A DNA stretch of 64,000 bases from Rheinheimera sp. 1928-s (GCF_029269265.1 NZ_JARIXP010000004.1:524419-588418); one strand, 5' to 3'. Positions 8,876 through 18,610 are shown, counted from the first letter of the stretch. Notes: generated by a model not told the origin, from the letters alone. A program made the numbers and translations.

Positions 8876-9484
8876 ATGTCTGACTTTAATACTCCTCATA
8901 AAGACGCAACTTCATTACGCCAGCAAGCAAATGAAAGACTCAAAGATGGCTCTGCTCAGTGCAGTGACGTCGTGGCCGCAAGTGCGGAAGCGCTGGCTGT
9001 GTTGTACCAATTAAGCAGCGCGCCTGATACCGCAGGTGATGGCCTTAAGTTGCTACACGAGCTGCAAACCTATCAGGTTGAGCTGGATATGCAGCTTGAA
9101 CAACTGCAAGCGAATGAACTGGAGTCGAGTCATGAACTGAACTGCTACCGGATGTTTTTCGAGATGTCTCCCACAGGTTGCATGCTGCTCAGAACGGATG
9201 GCGTGATTATGGATTGTAATCTGGCCGCCGCCCGCTTGTTTGGGATTACCTCAGAACAACTACTTGGCCAGCCGGTAGATTCTTTGTTAAACACTGAAAG
9301 TAAAGCTCAATTTCGGGCGGCTTTGGCCAGACTGCAAAGTGGTGATACCAGCGTAAACAAAATCCTGACGACAAGTCCGGCTCAGCAGGGTCAACAAAGT
9401 CTGGAACTGAACATCAGCCTGTCACCGGACCGTCGCGCCATTATGATGATGGTTTGCGATGATGAGCCCAGGCTGCCTAGCTAA
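8876..9484 (+). CDS. PAS-domain signalling protein, partner of the CheB-CheR fusion
   Basis: 202 residues from the ATG at 8876, chosen because AAGGAA lies just upstream; longer in-frame starts lack a site. The N-terminal about 90 residues are helical, with the segment LLHELQTYQVELDMQLEQLQANE predicted as coiled coil. The same phrase occurs at the front of many PAS histidine kinases and chemotaxis fusions. One PAS domain follows (FFEMSPTGCMLLRTDGVIMDCN to about residue 195). There is no kinase or output domain. The gene ends 81 bases before the CheB-CheR fusion, so the two likely form one unit, with this protein as sensor or adaptor. Confidence 0.75.
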   Translation: MSDFNTPHKDATSLRQQANERLKDGSAQCSDVVAASAEALAVLYQLSSAPDTAGDGLKLLHELQTYQVELDMQLEQLQANELESSHELNCYRMFFEMSPTGCMLLRTDGVIMDCNLAAARLFGITSEQLLGQPVDSLLNTESKAQFRAALARLQSGDTSVNKILTTSPAQQGQQSLELNISLSPDRRAIMMMVCDDEPRLPS

Positions 9485-9564
9485 AGCAATCGTTTTTTTA
9501 GCTGAGCTTTAATGCCCGCTGGCAACAGTGGGCCATCTTCTTTTCTGTAATGAGCATGATCTGA

Positions 9565-12147
9565 TTGAGTTCACACACTATTTCCAAAACCTCAGAAACC
9601 AAAGCAATACGTATTGTTGGTATAGGTGCTTCAGCCGGAGGCCTGGAAGCACTGAATCAATTTTTGGCCCAAACGCCAGCGGATACAGGTTTAGCCTGGA
9701 TTGTGGTCCAGCATCTGGACCCAACCAAAAAAGCGCTGTTGCCTGAATTATTGCAAAAAGTAACAGCTATCCCTGTGCAGCAAGCCAGTCAGGGCATGTT
9801 AATTAAAGCCAACCATATTTATGTGATCCCACCCAATACCGAATTAACAGTGGCCAAAGGCGTCTTGCATCTGGCGAAACCAGAAGAACCACGTGGCATG
9901 CGCCTGCCAATCAATATTTTGTTTTCCTCCTTAGCCAGCGCCTTAGGGGACAAAGCCATTACCGTAGTGCTGTCAGGCATGGGCTCAGATGGCACTATGG
10001 GGGCTCAGGCAATTAAAGCTGTAGGTGGTTTATCGCTGGTACAGCAACCTGCTTCGGCCCAGTTTGACTCTATGCCACTAAGTGTTATTGCTGCAGGATC
10101 CGCCGACATTATTGCCACACCAGCTGAGTTACCCGGACGCATTCTTGAAGTAATGGCACACAAAAGCGAAAAGCATCAACCTCATACCGACACAACGACA
10201 CTATCGGACAAGCCATCCGATGCATTACAACAAGTAATAATGCAGTTGCAGCGCCATACCCGCCATGATTTCTCCTCCTACAAAACCAGCACTTTATTAA
10301 GACGTATTGAGCGGCGTATGGCGATCCATTCCATCGGCTCCTTGCAAGACTATGCGACTTTTTTGCCAGACAACACGCAGGAAATCGACCTGCTGTTTAA
10401 AGAGCTATTGATTGGTGTCACCAGTTTTTTCCGCGAACCAGCGGTCTGGCAACATCTGTCTGAAATAGTCTTGCCTGAACTCATACAACAGCGAATAGAC
10501 AGCAAAACCCTCAGAGCCTGGTGTATTGGTTGTTCAACAGGTGAAGAAGCCTGCACACTTGCCATTACATTCTGCGAAGTAGTAGAGCAAAACAGCGAGT
10601 TTAAAGGCTTTAGTTTGCAAATTTTTGCCTCCGATCTCAGTCCGGATGCTATTGCCAGTGCACGCCGTGGTCAATATCCTTTGTCTATTGCTGACCATGT
10701 ATCAGCCGGGCGGCTGGATCGTTTTTTTGTGCGCCATGACCACTGCTACCAAATTAAACAATCCCTGCGTGACATGATTTTATATGCCCAGCATGATGTG
10801 ATTCTGGATGCGCCTTTTACCCGGCTGGATTTAATTGTCTGTCGCAATCTGCTGATCTATTTTGATACTATGCTGCAGCGCCGTTTATTGCCGCTGTTTC
10901 ACTACAGCCTGCGTGAAAAAGGTATTTTACTGCTGGGTAGTTCAGAAACCACAGGTCGTTTTCATGACTTGTTTGTTCCAGTGCAAGCCAAATTGCGGCT
11001 ATATCAACGCCAGCCGCGCCTGACTCAGGCCGGACGCCAGTTGCCAGTACAATCCTTTCCACCTCTATCCACTTTAGCCAGGGAGCTTCCGGTGCCAACT
11101 GATAAACCCTCTGTACCACACCCCGACAACCTGCAACAGGCCGCCGATCAGCTGTTGCTTCAGGTCTATTCACCTGCTGCAGTGGTACTAAATAATGGCG
11201 GTGATATTGTTTATATCAGTGGCAGAACAGGCAAATACCTCGAACCAGCAGCGGGCAAAGCCAACTGGAACTTTCATGCCATGGCACGGGAAGGATTAAG
11301 GGCTCCGCTTGCTACCGCATTAAAACAAGCATCTCAACATAGCAGCCCTTTGCAGCTACGTGGCCTGACGGTATCGGTGCAAGACACAACTCAAAGAGTG
11401 GATGTGACAGTGCAGGCACTGCGTGAACCTTCAGCCTTACAGGGCATGACCATGATAGTGTTCCGTGATGTGGCAGGTGAAGTGACAGACCCGCAAGATC
11501 CGGTCTCAAGCGTCGATTTTTCTTTAGCTGCAGTGCAGCAACAATACCTGGATGAAATTCAGCTGTTGCGTGAAGAAACTCAGGCTTCCAAAGAAGAGCT
11601 GCAATCCAGTAATGAAGAGCTGCAGTCGACCAATGAAGAACTGCAATCGACCAACGAGGAATTAACCACCTCGAAAGAAGAAATGCAGTCGATGAATGAA
11701 GAGCTGCAAACCATTAACACCGAATTGCAAACCAAACTGGATGATTTAGCCCTGGCACAAAGTGATTTGCAAAACACCCTGAACAGCATAGAAATAGCTG
11801 TGTTGTTTTTAGATCAGCAGCTTAACGTAAGACGTTATACCGACAGAGCAGCCAAAATTATTAACCTGCGTGAAAGTGATTTGGGCAGGCCACTGACCGA
11901 CCTGACCAGCAGTTTGTTGTATCCAACTTTGCATCAGGACGCTCAGGACACCTTACGTACCTTAGTGTTTTCAGAAAAACAAATTCCAACCAGTGACGAG
12001 CGCTGGTTTACCGTACGCATTATGCCGTATCGCCGATTGGATAACGTGATAGACGGGGTCGTTATTACCTTGGTGGATATCAGCACCACGAAAAAACTCG
12101 AAGCTGCTTTGCGGGAGCAATCGACTCCGACTGTAGTTGGCCCCTGA
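9565..12147 (+). CDS. CheB-CheR-PAS fusion protein
   Basis: 860 residues. Residues about 15-195 form a CheB methylesterase domain: GASAGG with Ser23, VVQHLDP with the His, and GMGSDGTMG with the Asp, so the triad is present. There is no receiver domain in front. Residues about 225-495 are CheR methyltransferase (FSSYKTSTLLRRIERRM, GCSTGEEACTLAI, RNLLIYF). A coiled coil of repeated SNEELQSTNEEL follows (about 670-735), then a PAS domain to the end. Such fusions couple receptor methylation or demethylation with PAS sensing. The start is TTG at 9565: a stop precedes it in frame and no ATG comes before the CheB motif. Works with the PAS protein before it. Confidence 0.9.
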   Translation: MSSHTISKTSETKAIRIVGIGASAGGLEALNQFLAQTPADTGLAWIVVQHLDPTKKALLPELLQKVTAIPVQQASQGMLIKANHIYVIPPNTELTVAKGVLHLAKPEEPRGMRLPINILFSSLASALGDKAITVVLSGMGSDGTMGAQAIKAVGGLSLVQQPASAQFDSMPLSVIAAGSADIIATPAELPGRILEVMAHKSEKHQPHTDTTTLSDKPSDALQQVIMQLQRHTRHDFSSYKTSTLLRRIERRMAIHSIGSLQDYATFLPDNTQEIDLLFKELLIGVTSFFREPAVWQHLSEIVLPELIQQRIDSKTLRAWCIGCSTGEEACTLAITFCEVVEQNSEFKGFSLQIFASDLSPDAIASARRGQYPLSIADHVSAGRLDRFFVRHDHCYQIKQSLRDMILYAQHDVILDAPFTRLDLIVCRNLLIYFDTMLQRRLLPLFHYSLREKGILLLGSSETTGRFHDLFVPVQAKLRLYQRQPRLTQAGRQLPVQSFPPLSTLARELPVPTDKPSVPHPDNLQQAADQLLLQVYSPAAVVLNNGGDIVYISGRTGKYLEPAAGKANWNFHAMAREGLRAPLATALKQASQHSSPLQLRGLTVSVQDTTQRVDVTVQALREPSALQGMTMIVFRDVAGEVTDPQDPVSSVDFSLAAVQQQYLDEIQLLREETQASKEELQSSNEELQSTNEELQSTNEELTTSKEEMQSMNEELQTINTELQTKLDDLALAQSDLQNTLNSIEIAVLFLDQQLNVRRYTDRAAKIINLRESDLGRPLTDLTSSLLYPTLHQDAQDTLRTLVFSEKQIPTSDERWFTVRIMPYRRLDNVIDGVVITLVDISTTKKLEAALREQSTPTVVGP

Positions 12148-12159
12148 CAGGGCCTTTTT
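12139..12159 (+). terminator. Intrinsic terminator overlapping the stop codon of the CheB-CheR gene
   Basis: GGCCC (12139-12143) pairs with GGGCC (12150-12154) around CTGACA, followed by five T (12155-12159). The TGA stop at 12145-12147 is inside the loop, so the stem begins in the last codons. Confidence 0.7.
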
Positions 12160-12167
12160 AGTGCAGC

Positions 12168-12449
12168 TTATTTAAGGCTGACACCCGGAACTTCAGTGAC
12201 GGTTTTGGCACCAGAGCGTTCAATAATTTTGACCAGTACAGACTGAATAGTCTCATCCTGCCGCACATCTTCTGTACTGGAAAACTTCTGCTGCTGCGCT
12301 GCAGCCCCTTCTTCCAATACAAAGGTCACCACCACTTCGGTGGCCTTCTCTGCTGTTTCACCAAAATAGGCCAGCGACACGCTTGGATAACCTTCAAAGC
12401 CTTTGGTCAGTTGCTTTGACAGGCGTTTTTTCGCTTTATCTAAATTCAT
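12168..12449 (-). CDS. Conserved small protein of unknown function
   Basis: 93 residues, soluble, charged and Lys-rich at the N-terminus (MNLDKAKKRLSKQLTKGFEGYP). There is a beta-rich central part (ATEVVVTFVLEEG) and a DETIQSVLVKIIERSGA helix near the end. This pattern, KAKK.L.K...GF.GYPS, is one I know only from hypothetical proteins of Pseudomonas and Shewanella relatives. No catalytic residues are evident. It converges on the CheB-CheR gene and shares the short terminator region with it. The next gene on the minus strand starts beyond 12525, with 75 bases between. Confidence 0.65.
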   Translation of the reverse strand: MNLDKAKKRLSKQLTKGFEGYPSVSLAYFGETAEKATEVVVTFVLEEGAAAQQQKFSSTEDVRQDETIQSVLVKIIERSGAKTVTEVPGVSLK

Positions 12450-12524
12450 ACGATTTTTTCATCTGTGGGATAGTCAGCAAGACTATACAGCGCCAAAGCC
12501 TGCGCCGCAGTTATTTCTGTTAGC

Positions 12525-12830
12525 TCAGCCCTGCTCTGTGCCACAGTTCCAGCACAACTCAAAAGAAGCAGCGTTTTCCTCTGCACATTTGCTGCAATGC
12601 CAATCCTCAGCATCACTGTCTAGGTTCATATTCTTTAAAATCATACTGGCCAAGGCAAAATCGTTTTCATCCACCAGCCATAATTCCAGCCAGCTATCAA
12701 ACGCAGAGGCTTCGCCAATCAGGCTGACCGCATGTTCGTTTTTGACAAAAACGTCAAAACCACGGCGCTGCAGAATATTTTTGATATTGCTGACAATCAA
12801 CCGGTTTTCATGGGTATAGATCATTTTCAA
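12525..12830 (-). CDS. DUF2007-type protein with C-terminal zinc ribbon
   Basis: 101 residues. The first about 70 match the DUF2007 pattern: MIYTHENRLIVSNIKNILQ, then LRRGFDVFVKNE, then an ELWLVDENDFALA segment with a ferredoxin-like strand-helix order. Residues about 78-98 hold CSKC and CWNC, a zinc ribbon of the RanBP2 type. The family is annotated as putative signal transduction and no reaction is known. The frame opens at TTG (12830), which has AGGAG 10 bases upstream; the ATG two codons later (12824) is the alternative. Confidence 0.75.
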   Translation of the reverse strand: MKMIYTHENRLIVSNIKNILQRRGFDVFVKNEHAVSLIGEASAFDSWLELWLVDENDFALASMILKNMNLDSDAEDWHCSKCAEENAASFELCWNCGTEQG

Positions 12831-12950
12831 GCTGGTTTTACTCCTGTCGTCAAACCAAAGATCAGTTAATAGTCCAGATAACGAACCATCAAGATACAGG
12901 AAACTACTTGAGTGTAGCTAATAGCAGAAAATACAGGAGTGCTGTATTAA

Positions 12951-12978
12951 CCTCCACAAAACAGCAGCTTTGTGGAGG
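12951..12978. terminator. Perfect 10-bp hairpin in the gap before the S9 peptidase
   Basis: CCTCCACAAA (12951-12960) pairs fully with TTTGTGGAGG (12969-12978) over an 8-base loop. It lies between the start of the DUF2007 gene and the end of the peptidase gene, both on the minus strand, so it could end transcription of the peptidase. A T-run is missing. Confidence 0.5.
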
Positions 12979-13073
12979 AGTAAAGATTAGGTAGCTTGCA
13001 GTGCTTTGGCACACACCTTTTTCGCCGCCACAAATAACAGCTTCAGCCGCCCCAATGACACTGCCCAGCCTGG

Positions 13074-15353
13074 TTACTGAGTTTTATTCCAATTCGGTGT
13101 TTGCTGTTGCTTTAAATGACGCAGGAAAAAGTCGAACTGACGGCGCTGCACATAACGAATGGGGCCAGTAGAGCGCCCTACCGCATGCTCGCCTCCCGGT
13201 ACCAGCAACAAATCAAAATCTTTATCGGCTTTAATCAGGGCATTCACCAGTTGCATAGTCGATGCAGGGTCAACATTACTGTCCTGTTCACCGTTGATAA
13301 TCAGCAGCTTTCCCTGCAACAGCTTCGCATGTTCGGTGACTGAAGATGCTGCATAATGAGGCCCAACCGGATAGCCCATCCACTGCTCGTTCCAGCTGAT
13401 TTTGTCCATGCGGTTATCGTAACAACCGGCGTAAGCCACACCCACAGTGTAAAAATCCGGCTGAAACAGTAATGCGGCGACCGTACTCTGCCCCCCTGCG
13501 GAAGCCCCGTAAATACCTACACCCGAAGCTATGTTGTACCAGGGAAATTGTTGAGCTGCGGCTTTGTGCCACAGCACTCTGTCCGGAAACCCTGAGTCAG
13601 CCAGATTTTTCCAGGCTACATCATGAAAAGCTTTAGAGCGGTTTTTGGTGCCCATACCGTCAATTTGTACCACCACAAAGCCAAGATCAGCCAAGGCCTG
13701 CATGCCTATCACTTTATCGCCGCCCGAGTGAAAACCAAAGGGCCAGAAGCTTTTTGGCACAAAGCTGTCGTGGGGTCCGGCATAAATATTTTCAATCACA
13801 GGGTAGCTTTGATCCGGCTTAAAGTGTTGTGGCCTGACTATTAATCCCCAAATATCTGTGCTGCCATCCCGGCCTTTGGCCACAAAAGGTTGCGGCGCTC
13901 TAAAACCGGCGTTGGTTAAACGACTGATATCGGCTTTGGCCAGAGTACGGACTAAACTGCCGTCGCTGCTGCGGCGAAGTTCAGCCACATTAGGTAAATC
14001 CACCCGTGAATATAAATCGATGTAGTACTGCCGGTCGGCGGAAAAACTCACCTGATGAGTAGCATTTGCAGTGGTTAACGCTGTCAGGCCGCTGCCATCG
14101 AAGTTAATACGGTAATAATGGATAAAATACGGGTCTTGCTGCGCGTCCATGCCACTGGCAGCGAACCATAACTGCTGCTTTTCTTCATCCAGATGCAGCA
14201 CTTCACGCACCCGCCAGTGACCCTTAGTGATCTGATTTTTCAACTGACCATTCTTGTCATAGCGATACAAATGCGCCCAACCATCCTGCTCAGATAACCA
14301 GACAAAATCGTTGTCTGCCAACTGCAACGGCTGATAAAAAGCGCCCCACTGATCAATAAAGCTATCGCTGCGCTCCGTCAGCAAGGCCCGTGGCTGCGCC
14401 GTTTTTGCATCCACTGCAATAATACGCACCAACTGGTGACCCCGTTCGGTATAACGAAAAGTAAAACTACTGCTGTCAGCCAGCCACTGCACTTTATCCA
14501 GCGTATAAGGCTGGCTAAACAGCTGATTATTGATCAGCCGCGCCTTGCCTGAATGCAGCTGCACCAACACAGGTTGGTCGATATCCACAGCATCCCCAGG
14601 TTTAGGGTAAAGCTGGCTCAGCGTTTTAGGCTCAAGCTGGTCATCAGGCGACGACAAGACACGATTCACCATTCGTGCTGTGCCGGGTTTGACCTTCATC
14701 ACCAGTAAAGCTGAACTGTCGGGCGCCCATTGAATGGATTGCGCGTCATAAAACTGCTCAGCTGTGCCATCCTGGCTTTGGTATTTAATACTGCCATCTT
14801 TGGCTTTAATCAACAGATTATGCCCAAGAGTCTGCGCCTGGTAAGCACCATCAGGCGAAGTTCGCAGTGGGTTATCGGCTTCAATCCGCAGATCTCTGAC
14901 CACACCAAAAGCCTTAGGCTGGCCTTTACGCTCCAGGGTTTTACAAAGCCTTCCGTCTAACTGACATTGCCAGCTTTTGCTGTCGTAATAAAACTGGATC
15001 TGCTGGCCATCCTGGCTGTAACTGAAACTGTCAAAAGGCAACTGCAAGGCACTGAACGACTGACCCGAGGCTTGGCTTAACGCTTTGCTGAGCAATTGAT
15101 GATCAAAGGCAGGTTCTGGTTTTTCGTTGTCCACCGTATCGCGGAAAAATAGAAAACCACCTTCCACACTCAGTTTGTAATGAAACTGATGCCCTTCAGC
15201 CGCCCATTTGGGCTCAAGCAGCACATCGCGGGTCAGGTTCATCCAGTTATCCCGCAACGACAAAGACTGCTCCATCGGAGCTGTATCAACAGCCGCCTGA
15301 GCAGAGATACAACAGAGCAAAGCTAAAGCAGCGCAGTAAGCTGTTAATTTCAT
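13074..15353 (-). CDS. Dipeptidyl-peptidase IV-like serine peptidase (S9)
   Basis: About 759 residues. A signal peptide (MKLTAYCAALALLCCISAQA) starts at the ATG at 15353; a TTG seven codons upstream is less likely. Residues about 90-490 form the beta-propeller (DPPIV N-terminal domain), and the last about 270 the alpha/beta hydrolase. The nucleophile motif GASAGG, an Asp in NGEQDSNVDP and the His in GGEHAVGR give the Ser-Asp-His triad. EE-type residues of strict DPP-IV were not located, so it may be a broader dipeptidyl or acylaminoacyl peptidase. Exported, it would trim peptides in the periplasm, in keeping with the gamma-glutamyltransferase nearby. Confidence 0.88.
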   Translation of the reverse strand: MKLTAYCAALALLCCISAQAAVDTAPMEQSLSLRDNWMNLTRDVLLEPKWAAEGHQFHYKLSVEGGFLFFRDTVDNEKPEPAFDHQLLSKALSQASGQSFSALQLPFDSFSYSQDGQQIQFYYDSKSWQCQLDGRLCKTLERKGQPKAFGVVRDLRIEADNPLRTSPDGAYQAQTLGHNLLIKAKDGSIKYQSQDGTAEQFYDAQSIQWAPDSSALLVMKVKPGTARMVNRVLSSPDDQLEPKTLSQLYPKPGDAVDIDQPVLVQLHSGKARLINNQLFSQPYTLDKVQWLADSSSFTFRYTERGHQLVRIIAVDAKTAQPRALLTERSDSFIDQWGAFYQPLQLADNDFVWLSEQDGWAHLYRYDKNGQLKNQITKGHWRVREVLHLDEEKQQLWFAASGMDAQQDPYFIHYYRINFDGSGLTALTTANATHQVSFSADRQYYIDLYSRVDLPNVAELRRSSDGSLVRTLAKADISRLTNAGFRAPQPFVAKGRDGSTDIWGLIVRPQHFKPDQSYPVIENIYAGPHDSFVPKSFWPFGFHSGGDKVIGMQALADLGFVVVQIDGMGTKNRSKAFHDVAWKNLADSGFPDRVLWHKAAAQQFPWYNIASGVGIYGASAGGQSTVAALLFQPDFYTVGVAYAGCYDNRMDKISWNEQWMGYPVGPHYAASSVTEHAKLLQGKLLIINGEQDSNVDPASTMQLVNALIKADKDFDLLLVPGGEHAVGRSTGPIRYVQRRQFDFFLRHLKQQQTPNWNKTQ

Positions 15354-15684
15354 AACAATTGATACCCATAACAAAGGAAGAAACCAAGCTATAGAAAAAA
15401 GCGGTGAAACAAAAGGCAGCGAAAACTAATTCACGTTTAAAGCACGGCAAGGTCAGTTGGAATGCGGTGGGAAAGCAAGCCCCGTCCTTAAGGCTGATAT
15501 TGTTGGATCAATACAAGGCTCTCAAGACTGTCGCCTGATGATCATAAAAATGTTTTAATGACTCGCTTTCTTTGTTTTCAACTCCCTGACTTTGGTTGCA
15601 CTAAAAACGGCAAGCAGTAGCAATATCGGTGAATGGCCTTTGAACTGGATAACAAAACAGTGCCAGAAAACAGGGCGCAGTTCA

Positions 15685-16722
15685 TTAGTATCTCACCCTG
15701 CCCATACACACTCTATTACGACCAGAAACCTTAGCCTGCATCATGGCTTGATCGGCTTTGTGCAGTAAGTTTTCCAGCATAATTTGTGGTTCAAATTCAG
15801 TTGTCAGTTCAGCGAGGTTGGCACAGGCTATACCAAAACTGGCAGTGCAACTGATTTCTCCGCCCTCAATCACTATTTTGTGTTGTTCAAAGCCGACACG
15901 CATACGCTCTGCCAGTTGCCTGGCCTGCTCTACATCCGTATCAGGCAAGACCATGGCAAACTCTTCTCCGCCTACACGAGCCAGCACGTCAGAGCCACGC
16001 ACTATGTTTTGCGCCAGCGCTGAAATATTCACCAGCACAGCATCACCTGCGGCGTGGTTCCATTGATCGTTCACCTGCTTAAAATGGTCTAAATCAAACA
16101 TCACCACCGCAAGACTTTGCCCGCCACGATGCGCCTGAAGAAGCACTTGTCGGCTCAGGGTAAAAAAAGCTCGTCTGTTATACAGCTGAGTCAGTTCGTC
16201 CGTATTGGCTTGTCGTTCAGCCAAAGCTTTGGCATCCGCCAATTGCTGTTCCATATGCTTGCGATCAGTAATATCTGTGGCTATTTCAATACGCACCAAA
16301 CGACCATCTACCCAATAAATGGCCTGATCGCGGCACTGATACCATCGACCATTTATGGTGTTCTGAAACTCCCAGACATAAACGCCGGATGGCTTTCCGT
16401 CAGTATCAAGTAACTTGTGGTTGGTGCAAAAATGACAAGGCGAGTCCTGCCCGGCCTGCAGTACCTGATAACACTTCCTGCCCGCTACTGGCCCCCACTC
16501 CGCCGCACCATAGTCGTTGATATACAACAAATCGTAAGTTTGCATATCAGACACATACACCAGCGCATCCAGACTATTCAAAATGGTCTTAATAGCCTGA
16601 TAGCTATGGTTTTCGTCCATCAAAGCAACAGACTTTGTCGCACCTTCTGAAACAACAGCATCAGCAGAAATAGAATTCATGGCAAACCAACTGATAAAAA
16701 TGAAACATCCGAACATTACCAT
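15685..16722 (-). CDS. PAS-GGDEF diguanylate cyclase
   Basis: 345 residues. The GGEEF active-site motif shows it makes cyclic di-GMP from two GTP; DLDHFKQVNDQWNHAAGD before it and the inhibitory-site region fit. Residues about 40-155 form a PAS-like domain containing two Cys pairs (around AGRKCYQVLQAG and CHFC). The segment pattern with CHFCTNH is found in PAS domains with possible metal or redox sensing. The start is uncertain: the frame opens with MVMFGCFIFISWFAMN, possibly a short membrane anchor, but no good ribosome site is seen, and the ATG at 16680 gives a soluble protein. The gap 15375-15684 holds no gene. Confidence 0.85.
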   Translation of the reverse strand: MVMFGCFIFISWFAMNSISADAVVSEGATKSVALMDENHSYQAIKTILNSLDALVYVSDMQTYDLLYINDYGAAEWGPVAGRKCYQVLQAGQDSPCHFCTNHKLLDTDGKPSGVYVWEFQNTINGRWYQCRDQAIYWVDGRLVRIEIATDITDRKHMEQQLADAKALAERQANTDELTQLYNRRAFFTLSRQVLLQAHRGGQSLAVVMFDLDHFKQVNDQWNHAAGDAVLVNISALAQNIVRGSDVLARVGGEEFAMVLPDTDVEQARQLAERMRVGFEQHKIVIEGGEISCTASFGIACANLAELTTEFEPQIMLENLLHKADQAMMQAKVSGRNRVCMGRVRY

Positions 16723-16850
16723 AAATGAATATAGTAGTGTTAATTTCAGCTTGCTAAGCTGGTCTTCTGCTCAGCCTGTTAGTTGATAGAAATTCTTGTC
16801 ATCAGACGCATTAAAGGATAGAACAGTAAATAAACATCAAGGAGTTAGTT

Positions 16851-18542
16851 ATGGCTTACCGCTTTTTTTCTGCAGTGTTACTGCTGTCGTTATCGATATT
16901 TTTTAGTCCTTTACAAGCAGCAGAAACGACAGTCCAAACCCAAAGCATAAAAAGTGGCGCTGTCGCCTCCCCCGATCAATACGGTGCTTTGGTGGCTGAG
17001 CAAATTTTGCGAAAAGGCGGTAATGCGGTAGATGCGGCCATAGCCACAGCCTTTACTCTGGCCGTAACCTACCCCGAAGCCGGCAATATAGGCGGCGGTG
17101 GTTTTATGCTGGTGTGGTTTGACGGTAAACCTTATTTCCTCGATTACCGTGAAACAGCACCAGCAGCAGCTCATAGGGATATGTACTTAAATGCCGACAA
17201 GCAGGTCATTGAGAATTTAAGTTTAATAGGCCATAAAGCCAGCGGCGTGCCAGGCACTGTGATGGGCTTGTGGCTGGCGCATAAAAAGTTTGGCTCCCTG
17301 CCATGGCAGGATTTAGTAGCTCCGGCCATTCATTACGCCAGCACTGGTTTTACTGTGGCTGAAAACCAGTATCAGTACCGCGCTGATTTGCTACAACAAC
17401 TGGAGGGGAAAACCAATTTCGCCCAGTATTTTGCTGCGATGAAAGCAGGCGAAAACTTTAAACAAGCTGAACTGGCCGCAACCTTAAAACGTATTGCAGC
17501 CCAAGGTCCAGACGATTTTTACAAAGGCAAAACCGCAGAGCTGTTAGTGGCAGAAATGCAGCGTGGCAAAGGCCTGATCACTATGGAAGATTTAGCCGCT
17601 TACCGCGCGGGTTGGCGCGAAGCGTTAGTCACACCTTGGCATGACAAGCAGCTGATTAGCGCACCGCCACCAAGTTCAGGCGGCATAGCGCTGGCGCAAT
17701 TATTGGGCTTAAAACAGCGCCGAAGCGGCGACTTCAACAACGTAAAACACAACAGCAGCCAGTATGTGCACTTACTAGCTGAGCTGGAAAAACGGGTTTA
17801 TGCTGACCGGGCAGAATATTTAGGTGACCCTGGTTTTGTCACAGTGCCGCAGCAGCAATTACTCGACAGCAGCTATCTGGATAAACGCGCTAAAGAAATC
17901 AATCCGCTCACTATCTCTGAAACCAAAGCTATTAAACCTGGCCTTGAAGGCTATCACACCACTCACTTCTCCATTTTGGATAAGCACGGCAATGCGGTAT
18001 CAAACACCTATACGCTGAATCTGGATTTTGGCAGCGGCGTGGTGGTGCAAGGCGCAGGCTTTTTATTGAATAACGAAATGGATGATTTCTCTTCCAAGCC
18101 GGGTATACCCAACGCCTTTGGTGTAGTCGGTAACGACGCCAATGCAATAGCACCGGGCAAACGTATGTTATCGTCCATGACCCCCAGCATTTTGGTGCAG
18201 GACAATAAAGTGCAACTGGTCGTTGGTACACCGGGAGGTTCAACCATCATCACCTCAATTTTTCAGGTGATCACCAACCTGTTCGACTTCGACATGCCAC
18301 TGCAAAAGGCCGTGGCAGCCCCACGTTTTCACCATCAGTTATTACCCAAAGATCAAATCACCATGGAGCCTTACGCCCCACTGGCAGCTGAAGTGCAACA
18401 AGAGCTGACGAAAAAAGGCTACAAACTACATACCCAAGGCTGGAATTTAGGTGATGTGCAGGCGATACAAGTGACAGCTGATAAAGTAACAGCAGCAGCC
18501 GATCCACGTTCCCGTGGTGTGGCCAAGGTTATTGAGTATTAA
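16851..18542 (+). CDS. ggt: Gamma-glutamyltransferase/glutathione hydrolase
   Basis: 563 residues with a signal peptide (residues 1-23, ending LQAAE). The mature proenzyme cleaves itself before the Thr of the HTTHFS motif (nucleophile about T370). The small subunit downstream has TYTLNLDFGSGV, NNEMDDFS, SMTPSI and TPGGS in the order of the family. It hydrolyses or transfers the gamma-glutamyl group of glutathione in the periplasm. An AAGGAG site is placed 6 bases before the ATG. Length and domain order match E. coli Ggt (about 580). It is a single gene followed by a GC-rich hairpin. It supplies Cys-Gly to periplasmic peptidases such as the S9 enzyme before it. Confidence 0.95.
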   Translation: MAYRFFSAVLLLSLSIFFSPLQAAETTVQTQSIKSGAVASPDQYGALVAEQILRKGGNAVDAAIATAFTLAVTYPEAGNIGGGGFMLVWFDGKPYFLDYRETAPAAAHRDMYLNADKQVIENLSLIGHKASGVPGTVMGLWLAHKKFGSLPWQDLVAPAIHYASTGFTVAENQYQYRADLLQQLEGKTNFAQYFAAMKAGENFKQAELAATLKRIAAQGPDDFYKGKTAELLVAEMQRGKGLITMEDLAAYRAGWREALVTPWHDKQLISAPPPSSGGIALAQLLGLKQRRSGDFNNVKHNSSQYVHLLAELEKRVYADRAEYLGDPGFVTVPQQQLLDSSYLDKRAKEINPLTISETKAIKPGLEGYHTTHFSILDKHGNAVSNTYTLNLDFGSGVVVQGAGFLLNNEMDDFSSKPGIPNAFGVVGNDANAIAPGKRMLSSMTPSILVQDNKVQLVVGTPGGSTIITSIFQVITNLFDFDMPLQKAVAAPRFHHQLLPKDQITMEPYAPLAAEVQQELTKKGYKLHTQGWNLGDVQAIQVTADKVTAAADPRSRGVAKVIEY

Positions 18543-18585
18543 GTTGAATATTAAGTCGAATAGTAGAGTGAGATTTAACGTTCTC

Positions 18586-18610
18586 GGGGCGGGATAAACC
18601 CGCCCCCTAC
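18586..18610 (-). repeat. REP-like GC-rich hairpin with GTAG head, between convergent genes
   Basis: GGGGCGGG (18586-18593) pairs perfectly with CCCGCCCC (18599-18606) over ATAAA. On the minus strand the stem is preceded by GTAG (18607-18610), as in the element at 8649. It lies between ggt and azlD, which converge, so it could serve both as terminator. Confidence 0.55.

Noticed and set aside
10868..11173. 101-codon minus-strand frame inside the CheB-CheR gene
   Set aside because: Antisense shadow of a gene with clear domains.
12403..12819. 138-codon plus-strand frame over the two small minus-strand genes
   Set aside because: It is antisense to two better supported genes with known-family features.
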